Assembly (NCBI GenBank): GCA_034437795.1
Contig: DAOTTI010000055.1
Location: forward strand, 1 to 42,541
DNA from: DAOTTI01 sp034437795
Lineage (GTDB): Bacteria > Chloroflexota > UBA11872 > UBA12225
Direction of reading: 5' to 3'
Length of the DNA stretch: 42,541 bases
In this document: positions 16,902 through 24,969 of the stretch, piece after piece
How the letters are laid out: each line of letters starts with the position of its first letter
Numbering within the stretch: the first letter of the stretch is position 1
Translations under genes and position numbers: made by a program
The notes under the pieces: model-generated
Databases searched by the model: none
What the model saw: only the letters and a program-made list of their open reading frames with translations
What the model was told of the DNA's origin: nothing

Positions 16902-17094
16902 TTACAGGATCTCGGCGCCCAGCTCGTCGTAGACGCCGGTGTACTCAATGGTGCCGACGTCATTGAAGTCGTCTTCGCCCACGGGGTGGCCCTGCATCTC
17001 CGCCTTCTAAGTGTCCATCCGCGCGAACGGCTCGCACCGCCGCACGGCCAGAGCATTCGGCTGGGGATCACTCGGTTGCCGGCATCGTTGGACG
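16902..17094 (-). pseudogene. Possible decayed 3' end of an unidentified gene
   Basis: Between the MetE-like gene and the binding-protein gene, one minus-strand frame reads protein-like up to the TAA at 16902: upstream residues SDPQPNALAVRR, then one in-frame TAG, then MQGHPVGEDDFNDVGTIEYT and a GVYDELGAEIL end. From the ATG at 16997 it could be a 31-aa ORF. The acidic, well-mixed residue composition is unlike the Arg/Pro-rich noise of random frames in this GC-rich DNA. I do not recognise the parent family. It could be a truncated gene relic or, less likely, a genuine small gene. Confidence 0.35.
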
Positions 17095-18447
17095 TTAACC
17101 CGCCATCGCCGCATCAATTCGCCTCGCGGCGTCGGAGAAGGCGGCCGCCACCGGCTGCTCGTTCTTCACGATCGACGCGTCCCACGCCTCGCCCCAGATG
17201 CGCCAGGCGTCGCCGTCCTTGCGGAAGATTGGGTCCGGCCGGGCGTAACGGTTCTTCACCGGGTGGGCCAGTGCCGCCAGGTTCTTGCCGGCCACCGCAG
17301 GGATGCCGCTCTTCACCACCTCCACATACCGGTCCTGCATCGAGACCCGCGGATGCTGGTAGCCTGCCTTGCGCGCCTGGATGTCCAGCCAGTCCGTCGA
17401 CTGCAGGAACTTCATGAACTCCCAGACGGCATCCTGCTCGGGCGCCCCCTTCCAGATGGTCCAGGCATCGATCGAGGAGCGCGAGACCCGTTGCTTGCCC
17501 TTCGGCAGCACCGCCAGCTCCCAGTCGGCCACCGCGTTGGGATTGTCCCTCACGATGTCGCCGATGGCCCAGGAGGCAGCTTCCTCGGTCATGGCCAGCT
17601 TCCCGCCGGTGAGCATGGCGAAGCGATCCTTGAACCCCGCGTTACGGGGCTCGGTGGTGTGGGCCCAGGATCGATCCTTCCACAGCCGGTCGTGGATCCA
17701 CCGCAATGCCTCCAGGGCAGGCGGCGTATTGAATACCGCCTTACGGTCGTCTCTCGGATCGACTACCTCGCCCCCGTTCTGGAAGATCTTGGTGGCCCCA
17801 AACCGGTTCCCGACGTTGAGGCCGCCCCACACGCCCGCGCCCTGGTCGGTCAGCTTGGCGGAGGCATCGGCGTACTTCGGCCAGTCCCACGTGTCGTCAG
17901 GGAAGGCGACGCCCTTCCGCTGGAAGAGCTGCTTATTGTACAGCAGAACGTAGATGGCGATGTACATGGGCAGGCCATATTGGCCCAGGCCAGGGACCTG
18001 CTGCGCCTTCAACTGAAACTCGATGTAGTCGCCAAGGGGAATGGCCCTGGCGTCGCGCTTGATGTAGGGATCCAGGATCGTGTACAGGCCCTGGCGCGCC
18101 GTGTCGATCATCGGCGTGCCCCAGTTCATCGCAATGTGCGGGCCGGAGCCTCCTAACCATGGAGTGATGTTCTCCTGCTGCGCATCGAACGGGATGAGCT
18201 CGAAGGTGACGTGAGGGTTCTTTTGGCGGTACAGGAGCGCCCCATCCCGCTGCGCCTCGACGAGTGTGGGACCCTTCCAGATGGCCCAGCTGATCTTGAC
18301 TGGCTTGGTGGACGGGCTGGTACTCGGTGTCGCTCCCCGCGGCGCGCAGGCGGCGACGATCCCCGCCGTGCCCGCAAGGACACCCTGCCGGCTGTATTCC
18401 CGTCTGGTACTCGCTCGGCACTCGGTCTGGTTCTCGGGGTCACGCAT
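17095..18447 (-). CDS. Carbohydrate ABC transporter solute-binding lipoprotein
   Basis: A 450-aa family 1 solute-binding protein. The N-terminus is short and basic (STRREYSRQG) followed by GVLAGTAGIVAAC with the lipobox Cys at about 34, then a Ser/Thr/Pro linker. The mature part starts VKISWAIWKGPT and shows YGLPMYIAIYVLLYNKQLF, TWDWPKYADAS and AVWEFMKFLQST, all typical of this family. The ATG at 18447 is preceded by AAGGAG with 8-base spacing; the frame open to 18492 lacks a better site. It is co-directional with the upstream epimerase, aldo/keto reductase and Gfo/Idh genes, so it probably delivers the substrate these enzymes process. No permease genes accompany it, which is odd for an importer operon. 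Confidence 0.92.
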   Translation of the reverse strand: MRDPENQTECRASTRREYSRQGVLAGTAGIVAACAPRGATPSTSPSTKPVKISWAIWKGPTLVEAQRDGALLYRQKNPHVTFELIPFDAQQENITPWLGGSGPHIAMNWGTPMIDTARQGLYTILDPYIKRDARAIPLGDYIEFQLKAQQVPGLGQYGLPMYIAIYVLLYNKQLFQRKGVAFPDDTWDWPKYADASAKLTDQGAGVWGGLNVGNRFGATKIFQNGGEVVDPRDDRKAVFNTPPALEALRWIHDRLWKDRSWAHTTEPRNAGFKDRFAMLTGGKLAMTEEAASWAIGDIVRDNPNAVADWELAVLPKGKQRVSRSSIDAWTIWKGAPEQDAVWEFMKFLQSTDWLDIQARKAGYQHPRVSMQDRYVEVVKSGIPAVAGKNLAALAHPVKNRYARPDPIFRKDGDAWRIWGEAWDASIVKNEQPVAAAFSDAARRIDAAMAG

Positions 18448-18481
18448 CGTCGTTGCTCCTTTCCAGGGTCTCCGCCCCCGA

Positions 18482-18580
18482 CTCCCCCACACGGGGAGGG
18501 AAAACGGTAGAGAGCCGCCCTAGCGTCGCCCGATCGTTCCCCTTCCCGTTAGGGAAGGGGCTAGGGGTTAGGTCGGCTCC
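18482..18580. repeat. Dispersed hairpin repeats (copy 3, plus a shorter variant)
   Basis: A shorter stem CTCCCC/GGGGAG at 18482-18498 is followed by a full copy CCCCTTCCC (18539-18547) / GGGAAGGGG (18552-18560) with the tail CTAGGGGTTAGGTCGGCTCC. Together they fill the 132-base gap between the epimerase and binding-protein genes. Confidence 0.75.
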
Positions 18581-19479
18581 TACGCAAACCCGTGCTCTTG
18601 CATCCAGGAGACGAACCGCCGCGCGCAGCGATCCAGGTTGGCCTCCGATCCGCCGCCCTCCAGCGGCGAGCACATCTCATAGGCCACCCAGCCGTCGGAC
18701 GGGTAGCCACCTGCCAGCAGGCCGTTGAAAAACGCGGCGTAGTCGATGAACCCCTCGCCCATCGGCACCGCGCGCACCACGTCCGGCTCCGGCGTGTAAT
18801 TCACCAGGCCCGGCTGGTAGGAGAACCGCGGCCGGCGGACGTAGTCGGCGACGGTGGTGTGGGCCGTGAACGGGGCCATCTCGCGGGCAGCCGCCGCCAG
18901 GTCCACTCCTTGCAGCGCCGGCGACCAGGCGTCGAAGCAGGCGCGGCAGTTGGGATGGTCGACCTCGCGCAGAAAGTCCCGCATGCTCTGGTGATGCACC
19001 GCGATGTCGTGATGGTTCTGTACGCCGATTACCACCCCGTAGTCGGCGGCGCGCTGGGCGCACTCGCGAACGGCGCTCACACACCACTCCCACTGGGTGC
19101 TGTAGGGCACGCCCGGCTTGCTGAAGCCGGTGAAGATCCTGATCAGGCTGCCGCCCAGGTCGCGCGCTAGCCTGGCCAGTTCCGTCACATAGATAATCTG
19201 CATCTCCCGCAAGGGCACGTCGGGGTGGTCGTGGCCGGCGCAGAAGTCTGTGTACCCGGCCAGGGCGGCCAAGGCGAGGCCGCGCCGCTCCAGGCCCTCC
19301 CGCAGGCGCCTACGCGCGCCCGCATCCATCTCCAGGAGCGACGCGTGCGGCCGCTTGGCCACCAGCATCACGCCCTGGTAGCCAAACTCCGCGGCCTTGT
19401 CCAGTACTGCCTCCAGCGGGAGCCGTATCTGGCGCGGCCACACACCCGCATAGCTCACCGAATGCAGGGCTAATCGCAT
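18580..19479 (-). CDS. Sugar phosphate isomerase/epimerase (xylose isomerase-like TIM barrel)
   Basis: A 299-aa AP-endonuclease-2/xylose-isomerase-like TIM-barrel protein. It starts MRLALHSVSYAG and shows the strands and metal-ligand positions usual for the family: GVQNHHDIAVH with its histidines, CRACFDAWSPAL with Asp, HTTVADY, and a C-terminal YEMCSPLEGGG with Glu. Members isomerise or epimerise keto-sugars, inositol derivatives or 2-keto-3-deoxy sugars. The ATG at 19479 follows AAGGAGG with 8-base spacing; the open frame extends to 19503 without a better site. It lies in a minus-strand run with a Gfo/Idh oxidoreductase and an aldo/keto reductase upstream and a sugar-binding lipoprotein downstream, consistent with catabolism of an unusual sugar or polyol. 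The exact substrate cannot be deduced. Confidence 0.88.
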   Translation of the reverse strand: MRLALHSVSYAGVWPRQIRLPLEAVLDKAAEFGYQGVMLVAKRPHASLLEMDAGARRRLREGLERRGLALAALAGYTDFCAGHDHPDVPLREMQIIYVTELARLARDLGGSLIRIFTGFSKPGVPYSTQWEWCVSAVRECAQRAADYGVVIGVQNHHDIAVHHQSMRDFLREVDHPNCRACFDAWSPALQGVDLAAAAREMAPFTAHTTVADYVRRPRFSYQPGLVNYTPEPDVVRAVPMGEGFIDYAAFFNGLLAGGYPSDGWVAYEMCSPLEGGGSEANLDRCARRFVSWMQEHGFA

Positions 19480-19661
19480 GGGCTCTTCCTCCTTCCTCAC
19501 CATTCTCCGCAGGTCTCACCATACTCCCTACGTGCCGTGCCGCTCAATACCTGTGCCGTGGCGCAGCCGCCAGGTTCCTATCACCTGCCCCAGTCCGGTG
19601 GACATCAGCACAACGCAGCCGGACGCACCATTGAGCGCCGTTAAGGCCTGGACGGGCCTGC

Positions 19662-20666
19662 TCAGAGCAACAGCCCCAACTGGCGCTGCGTCTCTCCAAT
19701 CCGCGCCAGCGCCGCCTCCGGTAGCGGCCCGGTATCGACTGCATCCAGGTTTGCCTCGATCCCCGTGCGGCGCATCGCCCCAGCGATGATGGTGGACACG
19801 CCGTCGAAGGTCAGGATATACCGTAGCGCCGCCTCCGGCAGGCTGCGGGCGATCCCTTCCTCCACCAGCCACAGGAAGGCCTGTGCCCGCCGTGCCTGCC
19901 GGATCATCTGCTCGCGGGGCATCGCGCTCCGGTAGTCGTCCGGCGCGAAGACATGCCCGTTGCCAATCGTCCCCGTCAAGAAGCCGGACGCCAGCGGCGT
20001 GCGCACCACGATGCCGGTGCCGCGCTCGGCGGCCAGCGGCAGCAGGCGCTCAGCCGCCGCCGGCGCCAGCAGGTTGAAGCCGATCTGAATGACCTCCGCC
20101 CGCCCATCGCGCTCAATCAGCTCGAGGGCGCGAGGCACCGAGCGGGCCGACTCGCCGGTGTGCTCGATCTCTCCGCGCTCGCGCAGCTCCACCAGCAGCC
20201 CCAGCGGGTCTTCAGCTAGCTCGTCATCGTTCGGGCTATGCAGCAGCACCAGGGGCAGCCGGTCCATGCCCAGGCGCTCGCGGCTGCGGGCCAGGCTCTC
20301 CCGCAGCGCCGCCCGCGAGAAGTCGCGCGCCAGCTCGGGAGCACCGCCGGGCACGGGGTGAACGTGCTCCCCGCACTTGGTCGCCACGTAGCAACGCTCC
20401 CCTGCCGCGGAGGCAGGCCGATCACGCCACGCGGCGCCGATGAACACTTCTGCCTCGCCATAGTTCGGGGCCGTGTCGATCAAGTTCACGCCCCGCGCCA
20501 GCCCGGCGTGAATGGTGGTGATGGCCTCGTCGCGAGCCACCGCCCCGTAGGTGGACGGGCCGGACCAGTAGCTCCCGCTGGTGATCAGCGCGCCGCCCAG
20601 CGGATAGGTGCCCAGCCCTAGCTCGGAGACTTGCCAGCCTGTGTGACCCAGCGGACGGTAGCGCAT
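19662..20666 (-). CDS. Aldo/keto reductase
   Basis: A 334-aa NAD(P)-dependent aldo/keto reductase of the usual length. The catalytic tetrad is visible: D64 and Y69 in LIDTAPNYG, K97 in VATKCG and H143 in LLHSPND. The N-terminus MRYRPLGHTGWQVSELGLGT is the classic family opening, and TIIAGAMRRTGIEANLDAV near the C-terminus is the cofactor phosphate-binding segment. It probably reduces a sugar aldehyde or ketone, or oxidises a sugar; L-galactose/L-fucose dehydrogenase-type and plant/bacterial IolS-like proteins share this form. The ATG is preceded by AGGAGG at ideal spacing. It lies between the Gfo/Idh gene (135 bases upstream) and the epimerase gene (182 bases downstream), all minus strand. 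Confidence 0.92.
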   Translation of the reverse strand: MRYRPLGHTGWQVSELGLGTYPLGGALITSGSYWSGPSTYGAVARDEAITTIHAGLARGVNLIDTAPNYGEAEVFIGAAWRDRPASAAGERCYVATKCGEHVHPVPGGAPELARDFSRAALRESLARSRERLGMDRLPLVLLHSPNDDELAEDPLGLLVELRERGEIEHTGESARSVPRALELIERDGRAEVIQIGFNLLAPAAAERLLPLAAERGTGIVVRTPLASGFLTGTIGNGHVFAPDDYRSAMPREQMIRQARRAQAFLWLVEEGIARSLPEAALRYILTFDGVSTIIAGAMRRTGIEANLDAVDTGPLPEAALARIGETQRQLGLLL

Positions 20667-20725
20667 TGTGATCCTCCTGCTTGTCCACCAAGAGGCGCAG
20701 TTACCTGGTCCCCCTCTTCAGCGCT

Positions 20726-20795
20726 CTGCGTCCCCGTGTCTCCACGTCTCAATGTCTCCGCGTCTCCATGTCGTCGTGTCTCTCCGCGTCTCCCC
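20726..20795. repeat. 8-bp-periodic CGTCTC array (locus 1)
   Basis: Degenerate octamers of the form NNNGTCTC follow one another (TGCGTCCC, CGTGTCTC, CACGTCTC, AATGTCTC, CGCGTCTC...) in the gap between the Gfo/Idh and aldo/keto reductase genes. Similar arrays occur at about 24750 and 42440. Confidence 0.8.
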
Positions 20796-20801
20796 CGCAG
20801 C

Positions 20802-22031
20802 CTATCTACCCAGGAAGGGGGCCTCTAGCGTTGGCGCTGGATCCTTCACGATCTCGACCAGTCGCTCCACCAGTGTGCCGCCGCGCCAGCTCTGGCGTCT
20901 GGCGTCGTCCGCCGTCGGCAGCGCCTCGCTCGCCGCCGGCGGGGGCAGATCAAATTCGAGGTACGCCCACCGCCTGAACGCGTCCGCGTGATTCCAGCCG
21001 CACCAGTGGATGCCGTTAAGGATCTTGATCGCCTCGCCACAGCTCTCGGGGCTAACCGTCACCTCCCGATCCTCCTTCACTGCCATGATGATGTCGTACA
21101 TCTGGAGCAGGACACGGCGGTCGTGCCCGTTGTGCCAGTCCTGGAGACCCGGGCCTTGCAGGCCGGCGAGGTAGCGCTCCATCTCGCCCCGTAGCCGTCG
21201 TTCCTTCTCTTTATCGTGCAGCGAGAAGTCGATGGTGTACAGCCACGGCTGGACGGAGAAGAGCTCGCCCTCGCTGCCGCAGATGCGCATCCACACCGTG
21301 CCGTCTGGGGCATCGCAGATGCTCGTGGCGAAGAGCTTCCCGTGCGTGCCGTTGCGGAAGGCGACTAGGCCGTAGCCGATGTCCTCCACCTCGATGTTCG
21401 GGTGGAGCAGGTTGGCCCAGTAGCCGTAGGCGGTGTCGACGCCGCCAAGAAGCCACTGATAGGTATCCCAGGTGTAGATCGCCTGATTGGCGAAGACGCC
21501 CCCGCCCTCCCGCGCCCAGGTGCCCCGCCAGCGCGCCTTCTCGTAGTAGGCCATGTCGCGGTAGTAGAAATCCACGAGGAAGCTGAACGAGATCGTCCCG
21601 ATCTGCGGTAGGACGTGCTCCTTCATAAAGCGGTGGCGGGGGTTCACCACCTCGGTCGACATGGTCAGCCTGACCCCGTGCGTGCGCGCGGCGTGGATCA
21701 TCTCCCGCACCTCACCGGTGTTCAGGCACATCGGCTTCTCAACCAGCACGTGCTTGCCAGCCCTGGCCGCCGCAATGGCCATGGGCGCGTGCAGAGAGTG
21801 GGGCGTGCAGATGGCCACCACGTCGATCCGCCGGTCGGCCAGCAGGTCGTGGTAGTCGCGGTACACGGTCTCTACGCCGAACTCCTGGGCTCGGCGCCGC
21901 GCGGCCGCCTCGTTGACGTCAGCAACGGCGATTAGCTGGCAATAGTCTGCGAGCTCACGATACGCCTTGTGGTGGGCTGCGGCGATCTCGCCGCAGCCGA
22001 TGATCCCGATGCCGAACTTCCCGCCGTTCAC
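20802..22031 (-). CDS. Gfo/Idh/MocA family oxidoreductase
   Basis: A 409-aa NAD(P)-dependent sugar/inositol dehydrogenase-like protein. The Rossmann motif GIIGCGEIAAAHH starts at about residue 9, VVAICTPHSLHAPMA follows, and the catalytic-region EKP motif is at 98-100 (HVLVEKPMCLN). The C-terminal half is the usual substrate-binding beta-sheet domain (GGGVFANQAIYTWDTYQWLLG). Such enzymes oxidise or reduce cyclic sugars, inositols or keto-sugars. The frame opens with TTG at 22064, but the GTG at 22031 has GGGAGG five bases upstream and places the Rossmann fold at the N-terminus, so I use it. It is the first gene of the minus-strand sugar run and probably works with the aldo/keto reductase and the epimerase. 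Confidence 0.92.
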   Translation of the reverse strand: MNGGKFGIGIIGCGEIAAAHHKAYRELADYCQLIAVADVNEAAARRRAQEFGVETVYRDYHDLLADRRIDVVAICTPHSLHAPMAIAAARAGKHVLVEKPMCLNTGEVREMIHAARTHGVRLTMSTEVVNPRHRFMKEHVLPQIGTISFSFLVDFYYRDMAYYEKARWRGTWAREGGGVFANQAIYTWDTYQWLLGGVDTAYGYWANLLHPNIEVEDIGYGLVAFRNGTHGKLFATSICDAPDGTVWMRICGSEGELFSVQPWLYTIDFSLHDKEKERRLRGEMERYLAGLQGPGLQDWHNGHDRRVLLQMYDIIMAVKEDREVTVSPESCGEAIKILNGIHWCGWNHADAFRRWAYLEFDLPPPAASEALPTADDARRQSWRGGTLVERLVEIVKDPAPTLEAPFLGR

Positions 22032-22129
22032 GCGTGCCTCCCGCGCCCTCGGTGGCGCTACCAACGGACCACTGCCCTGATAGGCTGCATTCTATACCGA
22101 AGCCAGGCCAACTCCCGCACACTTCCTCA

Positions 22130-22164
22130 CTTTGAACCTTGAGCCTTGAGCTTAGAACTTTGAT
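22130..22164. repeat. 7-bp-periodic array, five units
   Basis: Five heptamers in a row: CTTTGAA, CCTTGAG, CCTTGAG, CTTAGAA, CTTTGAT. They lie upstream of the Gfo/Idh gene and of the remnant at 22226. The pattern resembles the short tandem heptamer repeats known between genes of some filamentous cyanobacteria; function unknown. Confidence 0.8.
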
Positions 22165-22225
22165 CAACGTGGCGCACCATAGCAGCGCCAAGGAGCGTGC
22201 GCACGCGGGGCGTAAAGACGCGAGC

Positions 22226-22448
22226 ATGAGCCACTTACGGCTGGCCATCATCGGTGCGGGAAACATTGCCCAGCAGCACCTGTCGGTACTGATCAACCAT
22301 CCGCATGGCGAGGTCACCGCACTGTACGACGTCAACCCTGAAGCCGGCGGGCCAGTACTCGGCGGATACGGAGCGCCTCGTTGGGCTGCTGGAGCTTCAC
22401 GGCACGATCATCATGGTCGGGCTTAACCCGCGCTGCTTCGACTACTAA
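22226..22448 (+). pseudogene. Remnant of a Gfo/Idh-type oxidoreductase fused to an unrelated tail by deletion
   Basis: From the ATG at 22226 the frame reads MSHLRLAIIGAGNIAQQHLS and continues EVTALYDVNPEA, an unmistakable Rossmann N-terminus of a Gfo/Idh/MocA protein (GAGNIA). It then degenerates after about 42 residues. A second frame nearby reads protein-like residues ERLVGLLELHGTIIMVGLN and ends RCFDY at the TAA at 22446-22448. This is best explained by a large internal deletion that removed the body of one gene or joined the ends of two. The catalytic domain is absent, so no activity is expected. Confidence 0.65.
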
Positions 22449-22502
22449 TCTGGCCGCCAGGGGCCGGCGCGACGCTGCGGCTGAGCCGGCCCCTGCCCGG
22501 CG

Positions 22503-22552
22503 TTCCCCCTCTCGCGCGTGCGAGAGAGGGGGCGAGGGGGTCAGGGCTCCCT
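22503..22552. repeat. Dispersed hairpin repeat (copy 4)
   Basis: Stem CCCCCTCTCGC / GCGAGAGAGGGGG (22505-22532), with two extra bases on the right arm, followed by CGAGGGGGTCAGGGCTCC. It lies between the 3' ends of the remnant (+) and the hydrolase gene (-). Confidence 0.8.
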
Positions 22553-22554
22553 GC

Positions 22555-24504
22555 CTACTCAAAGATGTCCCACAGCACCGAGCCCGTCGCCTGCGCCGGC
22601 GGGCGGATCCCCAGGATGTGGCAGACGGTCGGCACCACGTCCAGCAGGCGCATCAGGCCCAGGCGCTCGCGGTCCCGCTCATACCCGGCGCGGATGCCGG
22701 GGCCTCGCGCCATCAGCACCGCCAGGTTGCTCGACATCGCCGTCCGCGCCGTCGGGAGCTGCGGGCCGTGGTTCGCCCCGCCGCGCGCCACGTCGATCGT
22801 GCCTTCCCGCGGGGCCGCCCAGGCAAAGCCGTTGTTGTAGACGAAGACCACGTCTCCCACCGTCTCGCCAAAGAAGCCGATGAGCTGCGCGTCCTGCTTC
22901 TTGAGCGCCAGGGCCACCGCCCGCTTGCCGGTGCGCGGTTCCTTCCATTCATACAGGGCGTCGATGATCTCCTCCTGCACCCGCTCATAGTCCGACGGAT
23001 CGACCACCCCGTACGGGTCGCGCCCGCGCAGGTTCACGCACACCTGCAACCCGCCGTGCATGTAGACCTTCGACCGGCGCAGGTCGACCCGCGCCCGGCC
23101 CCGCGCCCCCGCTTCATCGCTCAGGGCCAGCAGCCCCCGCTCCGCCAGGTACGCCTGGATGTTGCAGGCGTACCTATTTGGCGAGTTCCCATGGTCGGAG
23201 ACGACGAAGACGTAGCCGTCGTCGCCCACTAGCTCCATGAACCCCGCCAGCATCTCGTCGGCCAGCTGCAGGCTGCGCCGCAGCACCTCCAGCGCAAAGG
23301 CCCCCCGCGCCGGGTCGTACGCCGGCGCCGCGGGGTCGGCCTGGGCCAGGAAGGCGTGGATGGCCGAATCGGTCCAGTGCCAGTGGGCCTGGTAGAGGTC
23401 CCACGGGCGCTCGCCGCGGGCCAGGTCTCGCTCCTGGAGGTAGCGCGCCACCCGCACGTGCCACTGGGCCTGGTAGCGCATCTCCTCCATCACCGTTTGC
23501 AGATCGTCCTCGGTCTGGATCTGGCGCTGGGCAGGGTGCTCGAAGTACGGCCCGACCCGCTCGATGAGCTCGGCGGCCAGCTCCGCTGGGGAGGCGATCC
23601 CCTCGCAGGGGTAGACCTCCGACCGCAGCAGGCGGGCCCGTCCGTCCTCCAGCGAGAGCAGCTTGAAGCGACAGGACGCCCGCACGGCGCCGTTGCGCCC
23701 GATAAACCGCCCGAACTGCCAGGCCGACCACTCACCGCGCCGCAGCGTCGCCACGGTCGAGCCGGACGGGGCGTCCACCAGGCGCAAAGCCGTGCCGTCC
23801 GCAGCGGCGGTAAACCGGAGCCCGGTGGCCCCGGCCGCAGCCGCAGGCGCCTGGCCGGCGGGCGCCGCCGGGGCCGGTGAAACGTTGCGCGCCCCCGCGG
23901 CCACAGCGATCTCCGCCCCGTCCTCCAGCGCCCGCACGTCGCCCGCCTCCTTGGGCGCCGTGCTGGGTGCGATCGTCTCCTGAGCGACCTCCTGTGGCGC
24001 CTCGCCCCCGGGGACGACCACCTCCGCACTGCCGGAGGTGAGATCTAGCTCGTAGACCTCTCCCGGCAGAATGACGAACGACGTCAGGCCGCGATCCAGC
24101 GGCGCCACGACGTAGCCCCGCGTGATCCGCGGGGGCCAGGCGGCCGGATGGGCCAGCACCAGGCACTTCAGCCCCGCGCGCTCGGCCACCTCCCAGATGG
24201 TCTCCGCCGTGATGGTGGTGGAGTCAAAGGTGGACGTGGGCGGCCGGCTGGGGTCCTGGCCCGGCCGGCGGTCATCCCAGTTGGCGGCGCCGTGCGCCCC
24301 CGGCAGCGCGCCGGTGGCCAGCGTCGCCCAGTTCGTCGGTGTGTAGCAGGGCAGGCAGGGCATCGCCTCGTTCACCGTGCCTTCCTTGAACAGGCGCTGG
24401 AAGGCGGGCAGCGCCCCTTCCTCGACGAACCGCCGGTACAGCGGCAGAAAGGTGGAGTCGATCCCCAGAATGGCCACTCGCTTGCCGGTCGCTCGCTCCA
24501 TCAC
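22555..24504 (-). CDS. Alkaline phosphatase superfamily protein (type I phosphodiesterase/nucleotide pyrophosphatase-like)
   Basis: A 649-aa metal-dependent hydrolase. It opens RVAILGIDSTFLPLY with the first metal-ligand Asp (D16) and has the nucleophile region CYTPTNWATLATGALPGAHG (about 53-72), where Thr55 or Thr57 is the likely nucleophile. The second metal site appears in HWHWTDS (about 373-379) and in VVSDHGNS (436-440). No signal peptide is seen. An Ala/Pro-rich, low-complexity stretch around residues 190-225 sits inside the fold, an insertion compared with compact members. Members cleave phosphodiesters or phosphomonoesters, including nucleotide sugars. The start may be GTG 24504 or the adjacent ATG 24501; AAGGAGG lies about 11 bases before the GTG. 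It is transcribed away from the glycan cluster. Confidence 0.85.
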   Translation of the reverse strand: MMERATGKRVAILGIDSTFLPLYRRFVEEGALPAFQRLFKEGTVNEAMPCLPCYTPTNWATLATGALPGAHGAANWDDRRPGQDPSRPPTSTFDSTTITAETIWEVAERAGLKCLVLAHPAAWPPRITRGYVVAPLDRGLTSFVILPGEVYELDLTSGSAEVVVPGGEAPQEVAQETIAPSTAPKEAGDVRALEDGAEIAVAAGARNVSPAPAAPAGQAPAAAAGATGLRFTAAADGTALRLVDAPSGSTVATLRRGEWSAWQFGRFIGRNGAVRASCRFKLLSLEDGRARLLRSEVYPCEGIASPAELAAELIERVGPYFEHPAQRQIQTEDDLQTVMEEMRYQAQWHVRVARYLQERDLARGERPWDLYQAHWHWTDSAIHAFLAQADPAAPAYDPARGAFALEVLRRSLQLADEMLAGFMELVGDDGYVFVVSDHGNSPNRYACNIQAYLAERGLLALSDEAGARGRARVDLRRSKVYMHGGLQVCVNLRGRDPYGVVDPSDYERVQEEIIDALYEWKEPRTGKRAVALALKKQDAQLIGFFGETVGDVVFVYNNGFAWAAPREGTIDVARGGANHGPQLPTARTAMSSNLAVLMARGPGIRAGYERDRERLGLMRLLDVVPTVCHILGIRPPAQATGSVLWDIFE

Positions 24505-24749
24505 TCGCGCGTCTCCCTCCTTGCGTGATGTTTGCTCGATGTGGTGTATGCTCGCAGGTCATCTCGCTCGCCGCTCGCCATCGGCCCTCCCCACCGGCTG
24601 GCGATGAGCGCGAGGATCGACCCGCTTCTTTGGTGCCGTGGCTCGCGCCCGTTGCTCGTGCCAGGATACCCTGCCACGGCGCCGCGCGGCACCGGTGGCG
24701 ATCACGGGGCGCACGCAACCGGTCCGCATGGCGCCGGGCCGTGGCCATC

Positions 24750-24787
24750 GTCTCTCTCTGTGTCTCCGTGTCTGCGCGTCCCCGCGT
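24750..24787. repeat. 8-bp-periodic CGTCTC array (locus 2)
   Basis: Octamers CGTCTCTC, CGTGTCTG, CGCGTCCC and CGCGTCGG follow each other here. It is the same degenerate family as at 20726-20795 and 42440-42480. Confidence 0.7.
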
Positions 24788-24938
24788 CGGAGAGAGGGGC
24801 CAGGGGATGACGGCTGCCCTCCCGTCGCAGTGCGGCGCGGGCGCGACCGGAGGGGGTGAGGTCTCTCCTCCGGCCGACGCTGTTGCAGGGCGTAACCGGC
24901 TGTTGGGGACAACCGGTGGCCCCCGCCGTTGCGCCCCG

Positions 24939-24969
24939 TTGCACGCCCGTGTCGCCCTGCGGGTATAAT
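24939..24969 (+). promoter_or_regulatory. Candidate sigma-70-type promoter of the glycan cluster
   Basis: A perfect -10 box TATAAT at 24964-24969 and a -35-like TTGCAC at 24939-24944, 19 bases apart. A TATAAT hexamer is rare in this GC-rich DNA. Transcription would start near 24976, about 60 bases before the first glycosyltransferase gene. Confidence 0.55.
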
